DNA of 64,000 nt from assembly GCA_963931865.1 (NCBI GenBank), contig OZ007510.1, positions 11,237,698-11,301,697 of the forward strand. Reading direction: 5' to 3'. Position numbers and translations under genes: made by a program. Positions within the stretch are counted from its first letter, which is position 1, and the number at the start of each line of letters is the position of its first letter. The notes under the pieces are model-generated. The model searched no databases and was not told where the DNA came from. It saw only the letters and a program-made list of their open reading frames with translations. Positions 8,267 to 18,828 of the stretch are shown piece by piece. This stretch comes from Axinella damicornis (lineage: Eukaryota; Porifera; Demospongiae; Axinellida; Axinellidae).

Positions 8267-10480
8267 ATGAAACTTGTCAGTGTGTTCTTGTTTCTGCTGA
8301 TTACTGGGATCTGCAAAGGTCACAGCAATGTAAGTGTTCTCCAGCTGCTGGTTGTTCTGAATGGACATGGAGTTCCAAGATGGGGCAGGGGAACTGAGAT
8401 CCTCCCAGCTGCCCAGCTGGCTGTGGAGAGGATCAATGAAGACCTCAGCTTCCTACCTGAGTATCACCTGGAGCTTGTGCCAGTGGACACAGGGACATGC
8501 ACTAATGACTTCAACAGTGACGCTCTCATAAACTTTATTCATCGGATCACTCAAGGAGAACAGCACGTAGTTGGAGTTGTAGGGCTGTTTTGTACCAGTG
8601 TGGCTCAGCTGATATCACCACTAGCTGGACACAGAGGAATTAGTCTCCTACAGATTGCTGGATCAGCATCACCTGTCCTTCGCAACAATGAGAAGTATCC
8701 ATACCTTTGGCACATGACACCCTCATCTACTGCATATGTTGAAGCTGTGTACAAGATGATGGATGAATTTGGGTGGACCAATATTGCAGTAATTGGTGGT
8801 GCAGGTAGTTTATACTTCCACACTGCAATAGCATTCAGCCAATATCGTAGTCAAGGTGGAAACACCTCCCAATCTGTGGATGTATCTTTGCTCATTCTGG
8901 ATGGGCAGGTTTCATCTGTACTAAAGAGCTTGCAGCAATCACGGAAGAGGATTGTTTTTGCTTCAGTTGAAGCTACAGTAGCAGTAGAGATCATCTGCCA
9001 AGCTTATCAAGAAGACATGACTTGGCCAAACTATGTCTGGATATTCCCTGACCATTACATCGAAGACCTGCTGTTTTACGCAAACGATGTGTGTGATGCT
9101 GAGATTCTGAGGAGTGCACTGGAAAGAGTGTACCTCCTTTACTTTCATCTCAGTTCTAGTGATCTAGACACTAACGCTACCCTCACATCAAATCCCTATG
9201 CAAATGTGATGCACGATTCAATACAAGCTTTTGCACTTGCCCTTAATATGACGATGGGCCATCTCCAAGCAATGAATTTGACACTGGAGAACTATCAACT
9301 GGGAAACTCTGACATTACAGATATACTTCAAAACGAAATGATGAGTTTGTCGTTTACTGGTTTTCTTGGCTGTGTGGAATTTGACAACAATCGAGAACGT
9401 CAGACAAGAGTGGATATTGTTCAAATCAGAAACAGAAGTGCCAGGCAAGTGGGAAGTTATGATCCAGTTTCACAAGAGACAGTGCTTGAGAACTACAACA
9501 ATCCTATCGATGATGAGTTAGGCAACGAAATAACTCGGATTTATAAACATTCTCCATTGCCAGTCACTGTGCTACTGTCTACTGTGACTGGGGTGTGCAT
9601 CATTCTGACAACTATTGTTCTAGCTCTGTTTCTCTACTACCGCAAGGCAGCTGAAGTCAAAGCCACAAGCCTATCACTCAGTCTGCTTATGTTTCTAGGG
9701 TGCTACCTCCTGTTCTTGAGCACCTTGTTCCACGCTGTCTCTGATGCAATTGTTAACCACGGTCCCTTCTTCTGCAATGTTATTGTCTGGTGTGCAGGAT
9801 TGGGTATTAACTTCATTTTCGGTGCATTACTTGTGAGAATGCTTCGAATTTACCGCATATTCAACTACTTTGGGACAATGGGGAAAAAACGATGGTCAGA
9901 TTGGTTTTTGTGTATTGTAGTTTTCTTCATAGTTGGAGCTGATGCTTTAATATTTCTTGTGTGGTCAGTTGTTGATGTGTTTACTGTCAGAGATGTTGAA
10001 ACGTTCCAAGCAACAGCTTCACCACCACACTATGAGGTTATACAATTCTGCTACAGTGAACACCTTGAGATTTGGCTTGCTGTTTCTTTTGCCGAGGTGG
10101 GACTATTGATGTTTGTGGTGGCCTTTCTTGCCTTCAAGACTAGAAAAATCCGGAGAACACATTTTAAAGACACGAAAAAGGTGAACATATACCTATTCAT
10201 GAACATTTTGCTGATTTGTGTTGTTGTACCATTCTGGTGGGTGCTAAGAACAGTTAATGATAGTGCTTCAAGCATTGTCGTTCTGTATCTTGGTTATGGT
10301 GGAACTGCAACCCTCTGCCAACTTTTGCTGTTTGTTCCAAAAGTCTTGCCACCCTTTCTAAGGCATATGCTCCCCAAGATACCAGATGAGAGGCTCAGAC
10401 ATAGTGCAATGATTCGGCTTGGAAGCCGGTCATTTTTGATCACTGAATCTACATTTACCCAGTCAACCCAAATTAGTTGA
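8267..10480 (+). CDS. GABA-B-like class C receptor, copy 2
   Basis: Intact single-exon gene, 737 residues from the conserved MKLVSV start; an in-frame upstream ATG at 8237 would add ten residues that read through the shared 5' flank. It has a signal peptide, a Venus-flytrap domain and a 7tm_3 domain with the TM3 and ECL2 cysteines, FKTRKI and FVPK. Relative to copy 1, a three-residue deletion removes VQG before GHG in the N-terminus, and DLDTN is inserted before ATL in the flytrap domain. The C-terminal tail ends TQSTQIS, as in copy 4. The stop codon overlaps an AATAAA signal. The ligand is unknown; GABA-B family membership is a family-level call. Confidence 0.9.
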   Translation: MKLVSVFLFLLITGICKGHSNVSVLQLLVVLNGHGVPRWGRGTEILPAAQLAVERINEDLSFLPEYHLELVPVDTGTCTNDFNSDALINFIHRITQGEQHVVGVVGLFCTSVAQLISPLAGHRGISLLQIAGSASPVLRNNEKYPYLWHMTPSSTAYVEAVYKMMDEFGWTNIAVIGGAGSLYFHTAIAFSQYRSQGGNTSQSVDVSLLILDGQVSSVLKSLQQSRKRIVFASVEATVAVEIICQAYQEDMTWPNYVWIFPDHYIEDLLFYANDVCDAEILRSALERVYLLYFHLSSSDLDTNATLTSNPYANVMHDSIQAFALALNMTMGHLQAMNLTLENYQLGNSDITDILQNEMMSLSFTGFLGCVEFDNNRERQTRVDIVQIRNRSARQVGSYDPVSQETVLENYNNPIDDELGNEITRIYKHSPLPVTVLLSTVTGVCIILTTIVLALFLYYRKAAEVKATSLSLSLLMFLGCYLLFLSTLFHAVSDAIVNHGPFFCNVIVWCAGLGINFIFGALLVRMLRIYRIFNYFGTMGKKRWSDWFLCIVVFFIVGADALIFLVWSVVDVFTVRDVETFQATASPPHYEVIQFCYSEHLEIWLAVSFAEVGLLMFVVAFLAFKTRKIRRTHFKDTKKVNIYLFMNILLICVVVPFWWVLRTVNDSASSIVVLYLGYGGTATLCQLLLFVPKVLPPFLRHMLPKIPDERLRHSAMIRLGSRSFLITESTFTQSTQIS

Positions 10481-10485
10481 ATAAA
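10480..10485 (+). promoter_or_regulatory. AATAAA polyadenylation signal overlapping the copy 2 stop
   Basis: TGA (10478-10480) runs directly into AATAAA. The same arrangement (ttgaataaattgcaagcaca) is present at the end of copy 4 (21797-21804). If used, the 3' UTR would be only tens of bases. Confidence 0.45.
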
Positions 10486-11459
10486 TTGCAAGCACATGCC
10501 TGGTGACTGAATGCTATAGAGTATAATAGCTATGTAATTGATGGGCTTATGTTGTGAACCCTATGTTTGTTGTATCATGTAGCTATATTAGCTATCTTGA
10601 TTTCCTGTACGACTTTGAACATTGTTTGGGGGTCTTAGTTTGTTCACAGTGGTTTGTAACAATGGGTTTATACTGTCAGTTCAGTCATTGTCTGCTTGTT
10701 CAGCTATATTACTGAGCATGATGTTGCCTCGTATGACATGCTGAGCTAGCGCTGTTCCACGAAAGTGTTGCTAGCTACAACTTATGTACGAGAAGGTAAA
10801 AGTGTTCTGTCATATTTCGTGGGTGAAGTAACAATAATGTATAGCTATATATGAATGACACACTGTCTTCTTTCTGCAACCTAGCTCTTGTGATACTACA
10901 GATTGACAGCAATTTTGTTGATGTCCTTACATGCAGTTTAGATTACTTCTGTTGTTAGTTTTTGAGGAAAATGCACTACAGCCATGGCCTTACGTGCTGC
11001 ACTTCTCCCGACAGCCTTATACATACATGTACATCTTCCCTCAACCTCCCAGTCCTCTATCTCCTCCTCTCCAGCTGGCTCTCTCTTCCCTTCCACCGGC
11101 CTACCAACCAGTTCTGGATCCCTCGAGGATTCTACACCATGACACTTGCATGAGACAATCTGGTTACATTTGTGTTAAAGCATAGTGGGACTCCAGAGAG
11201 AACAGGTAATGAGCTAGGTGGATGCTTGCCCATTGATGGCTACTTTCTGCTTCCTTCCAGTCAAGCAGCTACGAATCCACCCAAGGATATGTTCAATCAG
11301 ATTCAGGTGTTGCAGGCAGTTCTAACAACATGCTGAGCCACAAACCCTCCACCAATTCTACCCAGCCCGGTCTGATCCCTCCTCTTGCCAATTCTTCTCC
11401 TTCTCTTTAGCTATCTCCCTAGCCCATACCTATTGCAGCTGCCAATACTGCACCTTTCA

Positions 11460-11616
11460 TAGCCTCATTCCCAGGCCATTCCCACCACCAGTATTTGATT
11501 GCTTGCAGTATGCAAATGCGATCAACTACTGGCGGTTGTATTTGATCGCTTGCAGTATATGCAAATACTGGAAGCGATCAAATACTGGTGGTGGGAATGG
11601 CCTGGGAGCAAGGCTG
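11460..11616. mobile_element. 157-bp fold-back element, TAGCCTC family
   Basis: The termini are tagcctcattcccaggcc and its complement. Inner inverted copies of gtatttgatcgcttgcagta fill the middle. It is flanked by gcacctttca (11450-11459) and gcaccttata (11617-11626), an imperfect 10-bp duplication. Only its right half remains at the matching place in the next spacer (about 15398-15486). Confidence 0.65.
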
Positions 11617-11875
11617 GCACCTTATAGCTAGGAGGATCCTGTGAAGACCTGCAAACCAACCGCACCAGACTAATGTGGGTGCTCCCCTTGTGGTGATCAT
11701 TTCAAGTGAATCTGACCTGCTGACCAGATAGCATACTGTGGTTCACACTGAATCATGATGCCCTCTCCCTGTTCACTTTTGTATTTGTCTGTGGTGACTT
11801 CCCAGACATTGTAGCAAATTGACTCTGTGCTGTACGTACCCAATGTGGTTTGTATTTGTCCATGTAGCTAAATGG

Positions 11876-11935
11876 TAGCCTCGTTCCCATACAGTATGCA
11901 ACAAAAAGCTGGGGAGGAGCCTGGGAATGAGGCTA
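11876..11935. mobile_element. 60-bp fold-back element with 9-bp direct flanks
   Basis: It starts tagcctcgttccc and ends gggaatgaggcta. Both sides carry gctaaatgg (11867-11875 and 11936-11944). Confidence 0.65.
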
Positions 11936-12162
11936 GCTAAATGGAACATGTTCCAGGCCCATATACTGAGTCCCACGATTTTTTTAATATGAATGCATAT
12001 GTGCAATTGAACGTGAAGGTTTTAGACTGGGTGTAGTATAATTAAATTCCTTGACTTCAGATACACTCATGAATCTGTTTGAGGTCTAAATACACAATCC
12101 ATTCAATGTGCAGCACTTCCTATAACTTCAGTTTGCAAGCTAGTTCTGTAGTGCAGAGCATC

Positions 12163-14578
12163 ATGAAACTTGTGAGTGTGTTCTTGTTTCTGCTGATTAC
12201 TGGGATCTGCAAAGGTCACAGCAATGTGAGTGTTCTCCAGCTGCTGGTTGTTCTGAATGTTCAAGGTGGACATGGAGCACCAAGATGGGACAGGGGAACT
12301 GAGATCCTCCCAGCTGCCCAGCTGGCTGTGGAGAGGATCAATGAAGACCTCAGCTTCCTACCTGAGTATCACCTGGAGCTTGTGCCAGTGGACACAGGGA
12401 CATGCACCAATGACTTCAAGAGTGAGGCCCTTATAAACTTTATTCATGGGATCACTCAAGAAGAACAGCACGTAGTTGGAGTTGTAGGGCTCTTTTGTAC
12501 CAGTGTGGCTCAGCTGATATCACCACTAGCTGGACACAGAGGAATTAGTCTTCTTCAGATTGTTGGATCAGCATCACCTGTCCTTCGCAACAATGAGAAG
12601 TATCCATACCTTTGGCACATGACACCCTCATCTACTGCATACGTTGAAGCTGTGCACAAGATGATGGATGAATTTGGGTGGACCAATATTACAATAACTG
12701 GCAGTGCAGGTGGTTTATACTTCCACACTGCAATAGCATTCAGCCAATATCGTAGTCAAGGTGGAAACACCTCTCAATCTGTGGATGTATCTTTGCTCAT
12801 TCTGGATGGGCAGGTTTCATCTGTACTAAAGAGCTTGCAGCAATCAAGGAAGAGGATCGTTTTTGCTTCGGTTGAAGCTAGCAGTCGAGATCATCTGCCT
12901 AGCTTATCAAGAAGACATGACTTGGCCAAACTATGTCTGGATATTCCCTGACCATTACATCGAAGACCTGCTGTTTTATGCAAATGATGTGTGTGATGGT
13001 GAGATTCTGAGGAGTGCACTGGAAAGAGTTTACCTGCTACATTTTCATTTCAGTTCCAGTGATCTCGAAACTAACGCTACCCTCACATCAAATCCCTATG
13101 CAAATGTGATGCACGATTCAATACAAGCCTTTGCACTTGCCCTAAACTTTACAATGGAACATCTCCAAGCAATGAATATGACACTGCAAGATTATCGCTT
13201 AGGAAACTCGGACATAACAGATATCATTCAAAATGAAGTGATGAATTTGTCATTTACTGGATTTCTTGGTCACGTAGAATTTGACAGCAAACGTGAACGG
13301 CAGACGAGAATAGACATAATTCAAGTCAGAAATGGAAGTGCAATTGAACTGGGAAGTTATAATCCAGTCACTACAGAGATCGTTCTTGAAACTGTCAATG
13401 ATGTGCTAAGCAACGAAATACCACGGATCTACAAACACTCACCCTTACTAATTATTGTGCTTCTGCTCACTGTGACGGGGTGTGCATCACTGTTACAACT
13501 ATCATACTAGTTCTGTTCATCTACTACCGCAGGGCAGCTGAAATCAAAGCAACCAGTCTAAACCTCAGCTTTCTTATGTTCCTGGGATGCTACCTACTCT
13601 TTGTCAGCACATTGTTTCATACGATCTCGCATGCAGTTGTCAACCATGGTCCCTTCTTCTGCAGCAGCGTGGTCTGGTGTGCTGGAATAGGAATTAATTT
13701 AATATTTGGAGTATTGCTGTGAGAATGGTTCGAGTTTATCGCATATTTACCTTCTTTGGAAAGATGGGGAAGGAATGGTCAGATGTGGGATTGTGTGCTG
13801 TAGTTTTCTTCATAGTCGGAGCTGAGGCATTGGTCTTTCTTGTGTGGTCAGTTGTTGATGTGTTTACTGTCAGAGATGTTGAAACATTCCAAGCAACAGC
13901 CTCACCACCACACTATGAGGTTATACAATTGTGTTACAGTGAATATCTTGAGATTTGGCTCTTTATATCCCTTGCTGAGGTGGGAATACTGATATTTGTA
14001 GTGGCCTTTCTTGCCTTCAAGACCAGAAAAATACGGCGTAAACACTTTAAGGACACAAAAAAGGTGAATATATACTTATTTATGAACATTTTGCTCATTT
14101 GTGTTCTTGTACCATTCTGGTGGGTGCTAAGAACTGTTAACGATCCTACTTCAACCGTTGTTGTTCTGTATCTCGGTTATGGTGGAATTGCAACCCTCTG
14201 CCAACTTTTGCTGTTTGTTCCAAAAGTCTTTCCACCCCTTGTACTACAGTGTGGGAGGTTGAAAGGTGCCCACCACAGTGTATATAGCTTACATAACCTG
14301 CTAATTGAAGCTTATACCCATCGAAACTAGTAACTACCCTACACCAAGCTTGTACACAGAACCCACTTTTAGCTACCTCAGCAAGTGCACTTAGAAGCCA
14401 GTGTAGTACAAGTTAAACAACAGCAACTGGTACCGGTATACTAAGGCTTTAATTTGTAAGGCACAATGTTATGTTCCACAAGCTACCAGAAGAGAGGCTC
14501 AGAAATCATGCTATGATTTGCCAAGCAAGCCATTCATTTTCGATCACTATATCTACGTTTACCAGTCAACCCAAATTG
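12163..14578 (+). pseudogene. GABA-B-like receptor copy 3, broken
   Basis: Homologous to the intact copies from the MKLVSV start through the 7tm_3 domain but damaged in four places: a 5-nt deletion near 12880 in the flytrap domain (EAS in place of EATVAVE), single-base deletions near 13478 (TM1, TGV) and near 13720 (end of TM3, before VRM), and a 210-bp insertion after TM7. The C-terminal tail resumes at about 14459 and fades at about 14578. The TM region is closest to copy 4 (RRAAEIKATSLNLS). The separate open frames at 12863-13510, 13480-13722 and 13719-14330 are pieces of this one gene. Confidence 0.85.
14244..14458. mobile_element. 210-bp insertion with 5-bp duplication in receptor copy 3
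   Basis: Alignment with copies 2 and 4 shows foreign sequence between the FPPL codons and the C-terminal tail. TTGTA flanks it at 14239-14243 and 14454-14458. There are no inverted termini and no coding capacity. The element class is not recognised. Confidence 0.6.
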
Positions 14579-16270
14579 CAAGCACATGCCTGGTGACTGA
14601 ATGCTATAGAGTATGATGGCTATGTGATTGATGGGCTTATGTTGTTAACTGTTTGTTGTATCATGACATTGTAGTATCATGTTAGTAGCTATATTGACTT
14701 TGAACATTGTATTTGGAGGTCTTAATGTTTTGCTGGTTCACAATGTTTTTTTACAATGGGCTTTCTAAGGCATAGCTAGCTATAATAGTAGCTAACAGTT
14801 CAGTCTGTGAATCTTGTATGCATGGTATAGCTAGCTATAGCTACGCAGCGTGATTTGGAAATATGATGTGTTAGCATTGTAACAGACTGAGTGCGCATGT
14901 TTTCAGTGCACGAGTTAGCTACTATAGCTTCCTAATGCTAACAATTGTGTGTCTGCATGTTCTGCTAATTACTTTGCCTCATATGACATTCTGAGCTGTT
15001 CTACAAAAGTATAGCAATTAGTTTGTGTACAAAAGGTAAAGTGTTCTGTCATAATTATTTCTTGTGTGAAGTAACAATGATAAATGAATGTCACCATCTT
15101 CTTTCCGCAACCTAGCTCTTGTGATAGCTACTACAGATTGACAACAATTTTGTTGATGTCGCTCCTTGCATGCAGTTTACTGTTGTTAGTTTTTGTGCTA
15201 TATACAGCCATGGCCTTATGGGCTGCACTTATGGGCGGCCGATTGCCTTACACACATGTACAGCTTCCCTCATGAGCTCTCAACTTCCACCTCCCAACGA
15301 TCCCTCCTCCTCCCAACTCTTCCCTCCTCCTCCCCACTTCCCAACCCTCCCACCTTCTCCACCCCTGAGCTTTCCCCTCCTCTTCTCCTTCTCTTTAGCT
15401 ACCTCCCTATTTGATCATTTTAACAGTATGCAAATATGGCAAGCGATCAAATACTGGCAGTGGGAATGGCCTGGGAATGAGGCTGGCACCTTCTATAGCT
15501 CACTGTAAAAAGACTAGGGTTGTTTTAACTGAGCTTTAATACTTACAGTTACAATTGGCTTTCTAAAATGCTATATCCCATGCAGCTCAAGAGTGATCTG
15601 GATCCAGGTCATGGCACTCCTGCTTGGGATTCATACCTTGCCTGCTTGTTACCAATTTGTTCATTAAATGTGTATCTGCTTGTTACCAAAGTGTCCAATA
15701 AAAGCATAATGCATGAGAGGCCACTTGAATGCTGGTCATAAAAGGGTCCACTTGTTTGTCGCCAATTATCCCCATAACAAAGCATCTCCTAAACGGTAGC
15801 TACATTTATGATTAGTCTTGCTTTTCTAATTGCAACTGAGGTAACCAAATAACAACCCTAGTCTTTTACAGTGTATATAGGAGGATCCTGTGAAGACCAG
15901 CAAACCAACCTCACCAGAGTGCCTTTTGAAGCCCCCCTTGTGATCACTTCAAGTGAATCTAGTAATCTGCTGACTAGCAGCTACAGATATATCACCACAC
16001 TGAAAGTCTTAATTAAGACGATGCCTTCTCCCTGTTCATTTTTGTATTTGTCCTGACATTGTAGCAATTCACGTTTTTGCTGTATCCCATGATTGTGGTT
16101 TGTATATTTCCATGTAGATGGAACATACTCCAGACCCATTACAGTCCCATGAAACTGTTTTATGAATGTGCAATTGAGCATGAAGGTTTTAGACCACTGC
16201 ATGATGGGTATCAACAAATTCCTTGGCAGCTACACTCATGAATGTATTTGAGGTCTTAGTAGCTATATAC
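14579..16270 (+). repeat. Receptor spacer, second copy
   Basis: Counterpart of the 10486-12162 spacer, sharing its blocks in the same order but carrying an extra MITE at 15501-15873 and losing the left half of one fold-back element. No gene was seen. Confidence 0.7.
15501..15873. mobile_element. 373-bp MITE with 23-bp inverted termini
   Basis: The termini are cactgtaaaaagactagggt and, inverted, its near-identical partner. The homologous spacer near 11626-11640 lacks it (ttatagctaggagg), giving a natural empty site. There is no open frame of note. Confidence 0.75.
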
Positions 16271-16384
16271 CGTGTACATGGGTACCTGTGAAAGCCGGAA
16301 CGCAGGAACACGGAACGGAACGCGGAACGGGAGTAAGATGCGGGCCGCGCGCTATCAACCGTACGCGCACGCGCAGGGCGTCTT

Positions 16385-16778
16385 TAGTCAGATTGCTTCC
16401 GGGCCATCCTACACCTACTTCGGTGGAGACCACCGCACTACCGTAGACTATTGCTTGTTCGATAGCTGGGGTGCGCACCTGGTCGGAAGCTGTCAGACAA
16501 TTGAACATCACTCACTTAATTTTTCCGACCACCTCCCCCTCTCCATACACGTTGACCTCAATCCCATCAGACATGATAGGACCAGCAAAGGACATGCTGG
16601 ACTGAACTGGAGGAAAGCGAGAAATGATGGATGTATAAATGACTATTCCCAGAGGATACATGATGAAATCAGAAATCTCTACGTGGATGACTCACCTCCA
16701 ACATGCTCTGACGAGATGGAGAAGGAAATTGAACGTGTAACTACGCTTCCATATCCCCAGACAGAAAGCCTCTTGTAG
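16385..16778 (+). pseudogene. LINE endonuclease fragment (5'-truncated)
   Basis: The element begins inside the apurinic-like endonuclease domain: YFGGDHRTTVDYCLFDSW and then SDHLPLSIHVDL, where SDHLPL is the last catalytic motif of EEP nucleases. It ends at a stop, and the reverse-transcriptase frame that follows is shifted by one, so the original single ORF is broken here. Confidence 0.75.
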
Positions 16779-16782
16779 GAAG

Positions 16783-18828
16783 TTGGTAGTGGATGGGAAT
16801 GCAGTCACCCGCAAAGAGGATCTTCTGGACTGTTGGAAAGAGCACTTCTCTGAGCTTACCAAATCAAAACTGGACGCTAATGGTGCTGAAAGTCGACTTC
16901 AATCAGACCTACATGCCCGGTCGTTTGGCCACAATGATCAAGTCCTTGACACACCCTTCTCAATTGAGGAGATTGAGAGAGCTGTGAAAAAGTTGAAGGT
17001 TGGGAAGGGTGGGGGTTTTGATGGTCTTCAGCCTGAGCACATCAAGTATGGTGGGCACTCACTCTTCATCTGGCTACAACGTATCTTCAATGGCATCATC
17101 CTTCTGGAAGACATTCCCCCTAGCTTGAAGGTGGGAGTCACCATCCCGGTATTCAAGGGCAAAGGACGCGATCCTCTGAACCCAAACAACTATCGTGGCA
17201 TAACCTTGACATCAGTCATTGCGAAATGCCTGGAGACTGCCATTCTAAGCAGGCTGAGTCCTATCCTTCAAGAAAAGGGTTTCCCTCATTGTGCACAAAC
17301 AGCATACAGACACGACATCTCCTGTGCTGATGCTATATTCTCAACCCAAGAAGCCATTCTCAAATACATACGCGAGGGTGAGAAACCAACACTCTGCTTT
17401 TTTGACCTCGAAAAAGCATTTGATTCCGTCGAATACACAACTCTTCTAAAGCACCTGTCAGACATTGGAATCAACGGGAAGTGCTGGCGTTTGATTAAAA
17501 ATTGGTATACCAACTCAATGAGTGTCATTAAGCTTGACTACTCCTTTTCCAGCAGCTTTCCAGTACACCGTGGAGTTAAGCAGGGATCAGTCCTATCTCC
17601 AACTCTGTTCATCATTGTCATGGACTCCCTGCTAAGGCACCTGGAGGCTTCAGGCCAGAGTCTGTGCATGCATGGCCTGGACGTTGGCTCGTCTGCTCAT
17701 GCTGATGACATCCGTGCTGCTAGCAACTTTACCGATGCCACACATGTGCAAGGCAATTGCATAAAGGCCTTCTGTGCTGCCAACTCCCTCTCTCTGAATG
17801 CCAGTAAAACTGAAGCTGTCAAATTTTCCTTGGGCCCCTTTTCTCCTGATACCATCCAAGTAGCTGGCACTACCACCGACACGCAATCTCATGCTAAGTG
17901 CCTTGGGGTGTGGTGGCAGCATGACCTGAGCCCTTGCCGGTCAGTCGAAGAGAACATAGCGAAAGCTCGCCGAGCCTTCTTTGGTCTAGGTTCCATTGGT
18001 TCATTCCAAGGTGTTCTAAACCCACTGACTGGTCTAAGTGTGTTCGAAGTCTTTGTCATCCCCATACTACTCTATGGGTGTGAAACCTGGATACTAACAC
18101 CTGCCCTCCTATCAAAATTGGAGAAACTACAGTCAGAAATTGGAAAACGTATTCTGAAACTCAGCAAATTCCACGCAGACCTTGCTCCCATAATCGGTCT
18201 ACACCTTCCCTCCATCAAAGCACGTATAGCAATTCGAAAACTCCGTTTCTTAGCAAAGTTACTCAAAAGTGAACAAGATGATCTTGCCTCTCGTGTTTTC
18301 CGAACTCGGTCCGCTGACAATGTGTACAGTATCAGTGTTGTTGAACAATGCAGATGGCTCCTCGAAGAACTGGGCCTTGGTTGGATTTTACAGAAATGTC
18401 TTTCTGATCCTACAGCCTCTGATACTGTTAAGGACTTGCAGAACATCATTTTGAAGCAGGACTGGTCTCAATCCGTCGACAGTGCGAGAAATCACCCATC
18501 CCTAAAACACATTGTCTGCTCAAACTTTGTTGCTGCCAGCTGGTGCAGTCATTGGGATAGAGCACTGGACCTTGGAACCAAGGGAACTAGACTATTTCAG
18601 TGCCTTTTTTCCTCTCTGTGTCGTCCAGTCTTCGGTGATCGTGTTTGTCCACTATGTGAACGTGAAATACCATCACACCAAAACTACTTTGATCACCTGA
18701 ACTCAGACCACTTGAACAAGGGCTATGGACCAGAAGTCCTCAGAAACATTTTAGAGAATGACAGTCAGAGCGTATTAGACTTGGCATCTTGTGTTCTGTC
18801 TTTGTACCATTGTCAATCCCCCTCCTAA
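16783..18828 (+). CDS. LINE ORF2: reverse transcriptase and C-terminal zinc finger
   Basis: Open for 681 residues. Motifs include GKGGGFDGLQPEHIK, PVFKGKG...NYRGITL, CFFDLEKAFDSVEY (motif A with catalytic Asp), GVKQGSVLSPTLF, and the motif C site at residues 305-309, which reads AHADD where YADD or FADD is usual. YLGVW-type and GCETW motifs follow, and a Cys/His finger (CPLCEREI...HLNSDH) lies near the C-terminus. The 3' end has a short ccttga tandem tail (18902-18920). This is a jockey-superfamily-like LINE; the clade was not resolved. The ATG at 16783 is only the first Met after a frameshift. It is likely inactive because it is 5'-truncated. Confidence 0.8.
   Translation: MVVDGNAVTRKEDLLDCWKEHFSELTKSKLDANGAESRLQSDLHARSFGHNDQVLDTPFSIEEIERAVKKLKVGKGGGFDGLQPEHIKYGGHSLFIWLQRIFNGIILLEDIPPSLKVGVTIPVFKGKGRDPLNPNNYRGITLTSVIAKCLETAILSRLSPILQEKGFPHCAQTAYRHDISCADAIFSTQEAILKYIREGEKPTLCFFDLEKAFDSVEYTTLLKHLSDIGINGKCWRLIKNWYTNSMSVIKLDYSFSSSFPVHRGVKQGSVLSPTLFIIVMDSLLRHLEASGQSLCMHGLDVGSSAHADDIRAASNFTDATHVQGNCIKAFCAANSLSLNASKTEAVKFSLGPFSPDTIQVAGTTTDTQSHAKCLGVWWQHDLSPCRSVEENIAKARRAFFGLGSIGSFQGVLNPLTGLSVFEVFVIPILLYGCETWILTPALLSKLEKLQSEIGKRILKLSKFHADLAPIIGLHLPSIKARIAIRKLRFLAKLLKSEQDDLASRVFRTRSADNVYSISVVEQCRWLLEELGLGWILQKCLSDPTASDTVKDLQNIILKQDWSQSVDSARNHPSLKHIVCSNFVAASWCSHWDRALDLGTKGTRLFQCLFSSLCRPVFGDRVCPLCEREIPSHQNYFDHLNSDHLNKGYGPEVLRNILENDSQSVLDLASCVLSLYHCQSPS

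Larger units (their letters stand above)
10486..12162 (+). repeat. Receptor spacer, duplicated between copies 2-3 and 3-4
   Basis: This spacer matches the one at about 14579-16270 over most of its length: the gcaagcacatgcctggtgac start, the gattgacagcaattttgttg block, a C/T-rich patch, and the ggaggatcctgtgaagacc block. The duplicated unit is therefore receptor plus spacer. The C/T-rich block gives proline-rich frames that I do not consider genes. Confidence 0.75.

Noticed and set aside
12863..14330. Three separate receptor-fragment genes in copy 3
   Set aside because: Comparison with intact copies shows one gene broken by small deletions, not separate genes.
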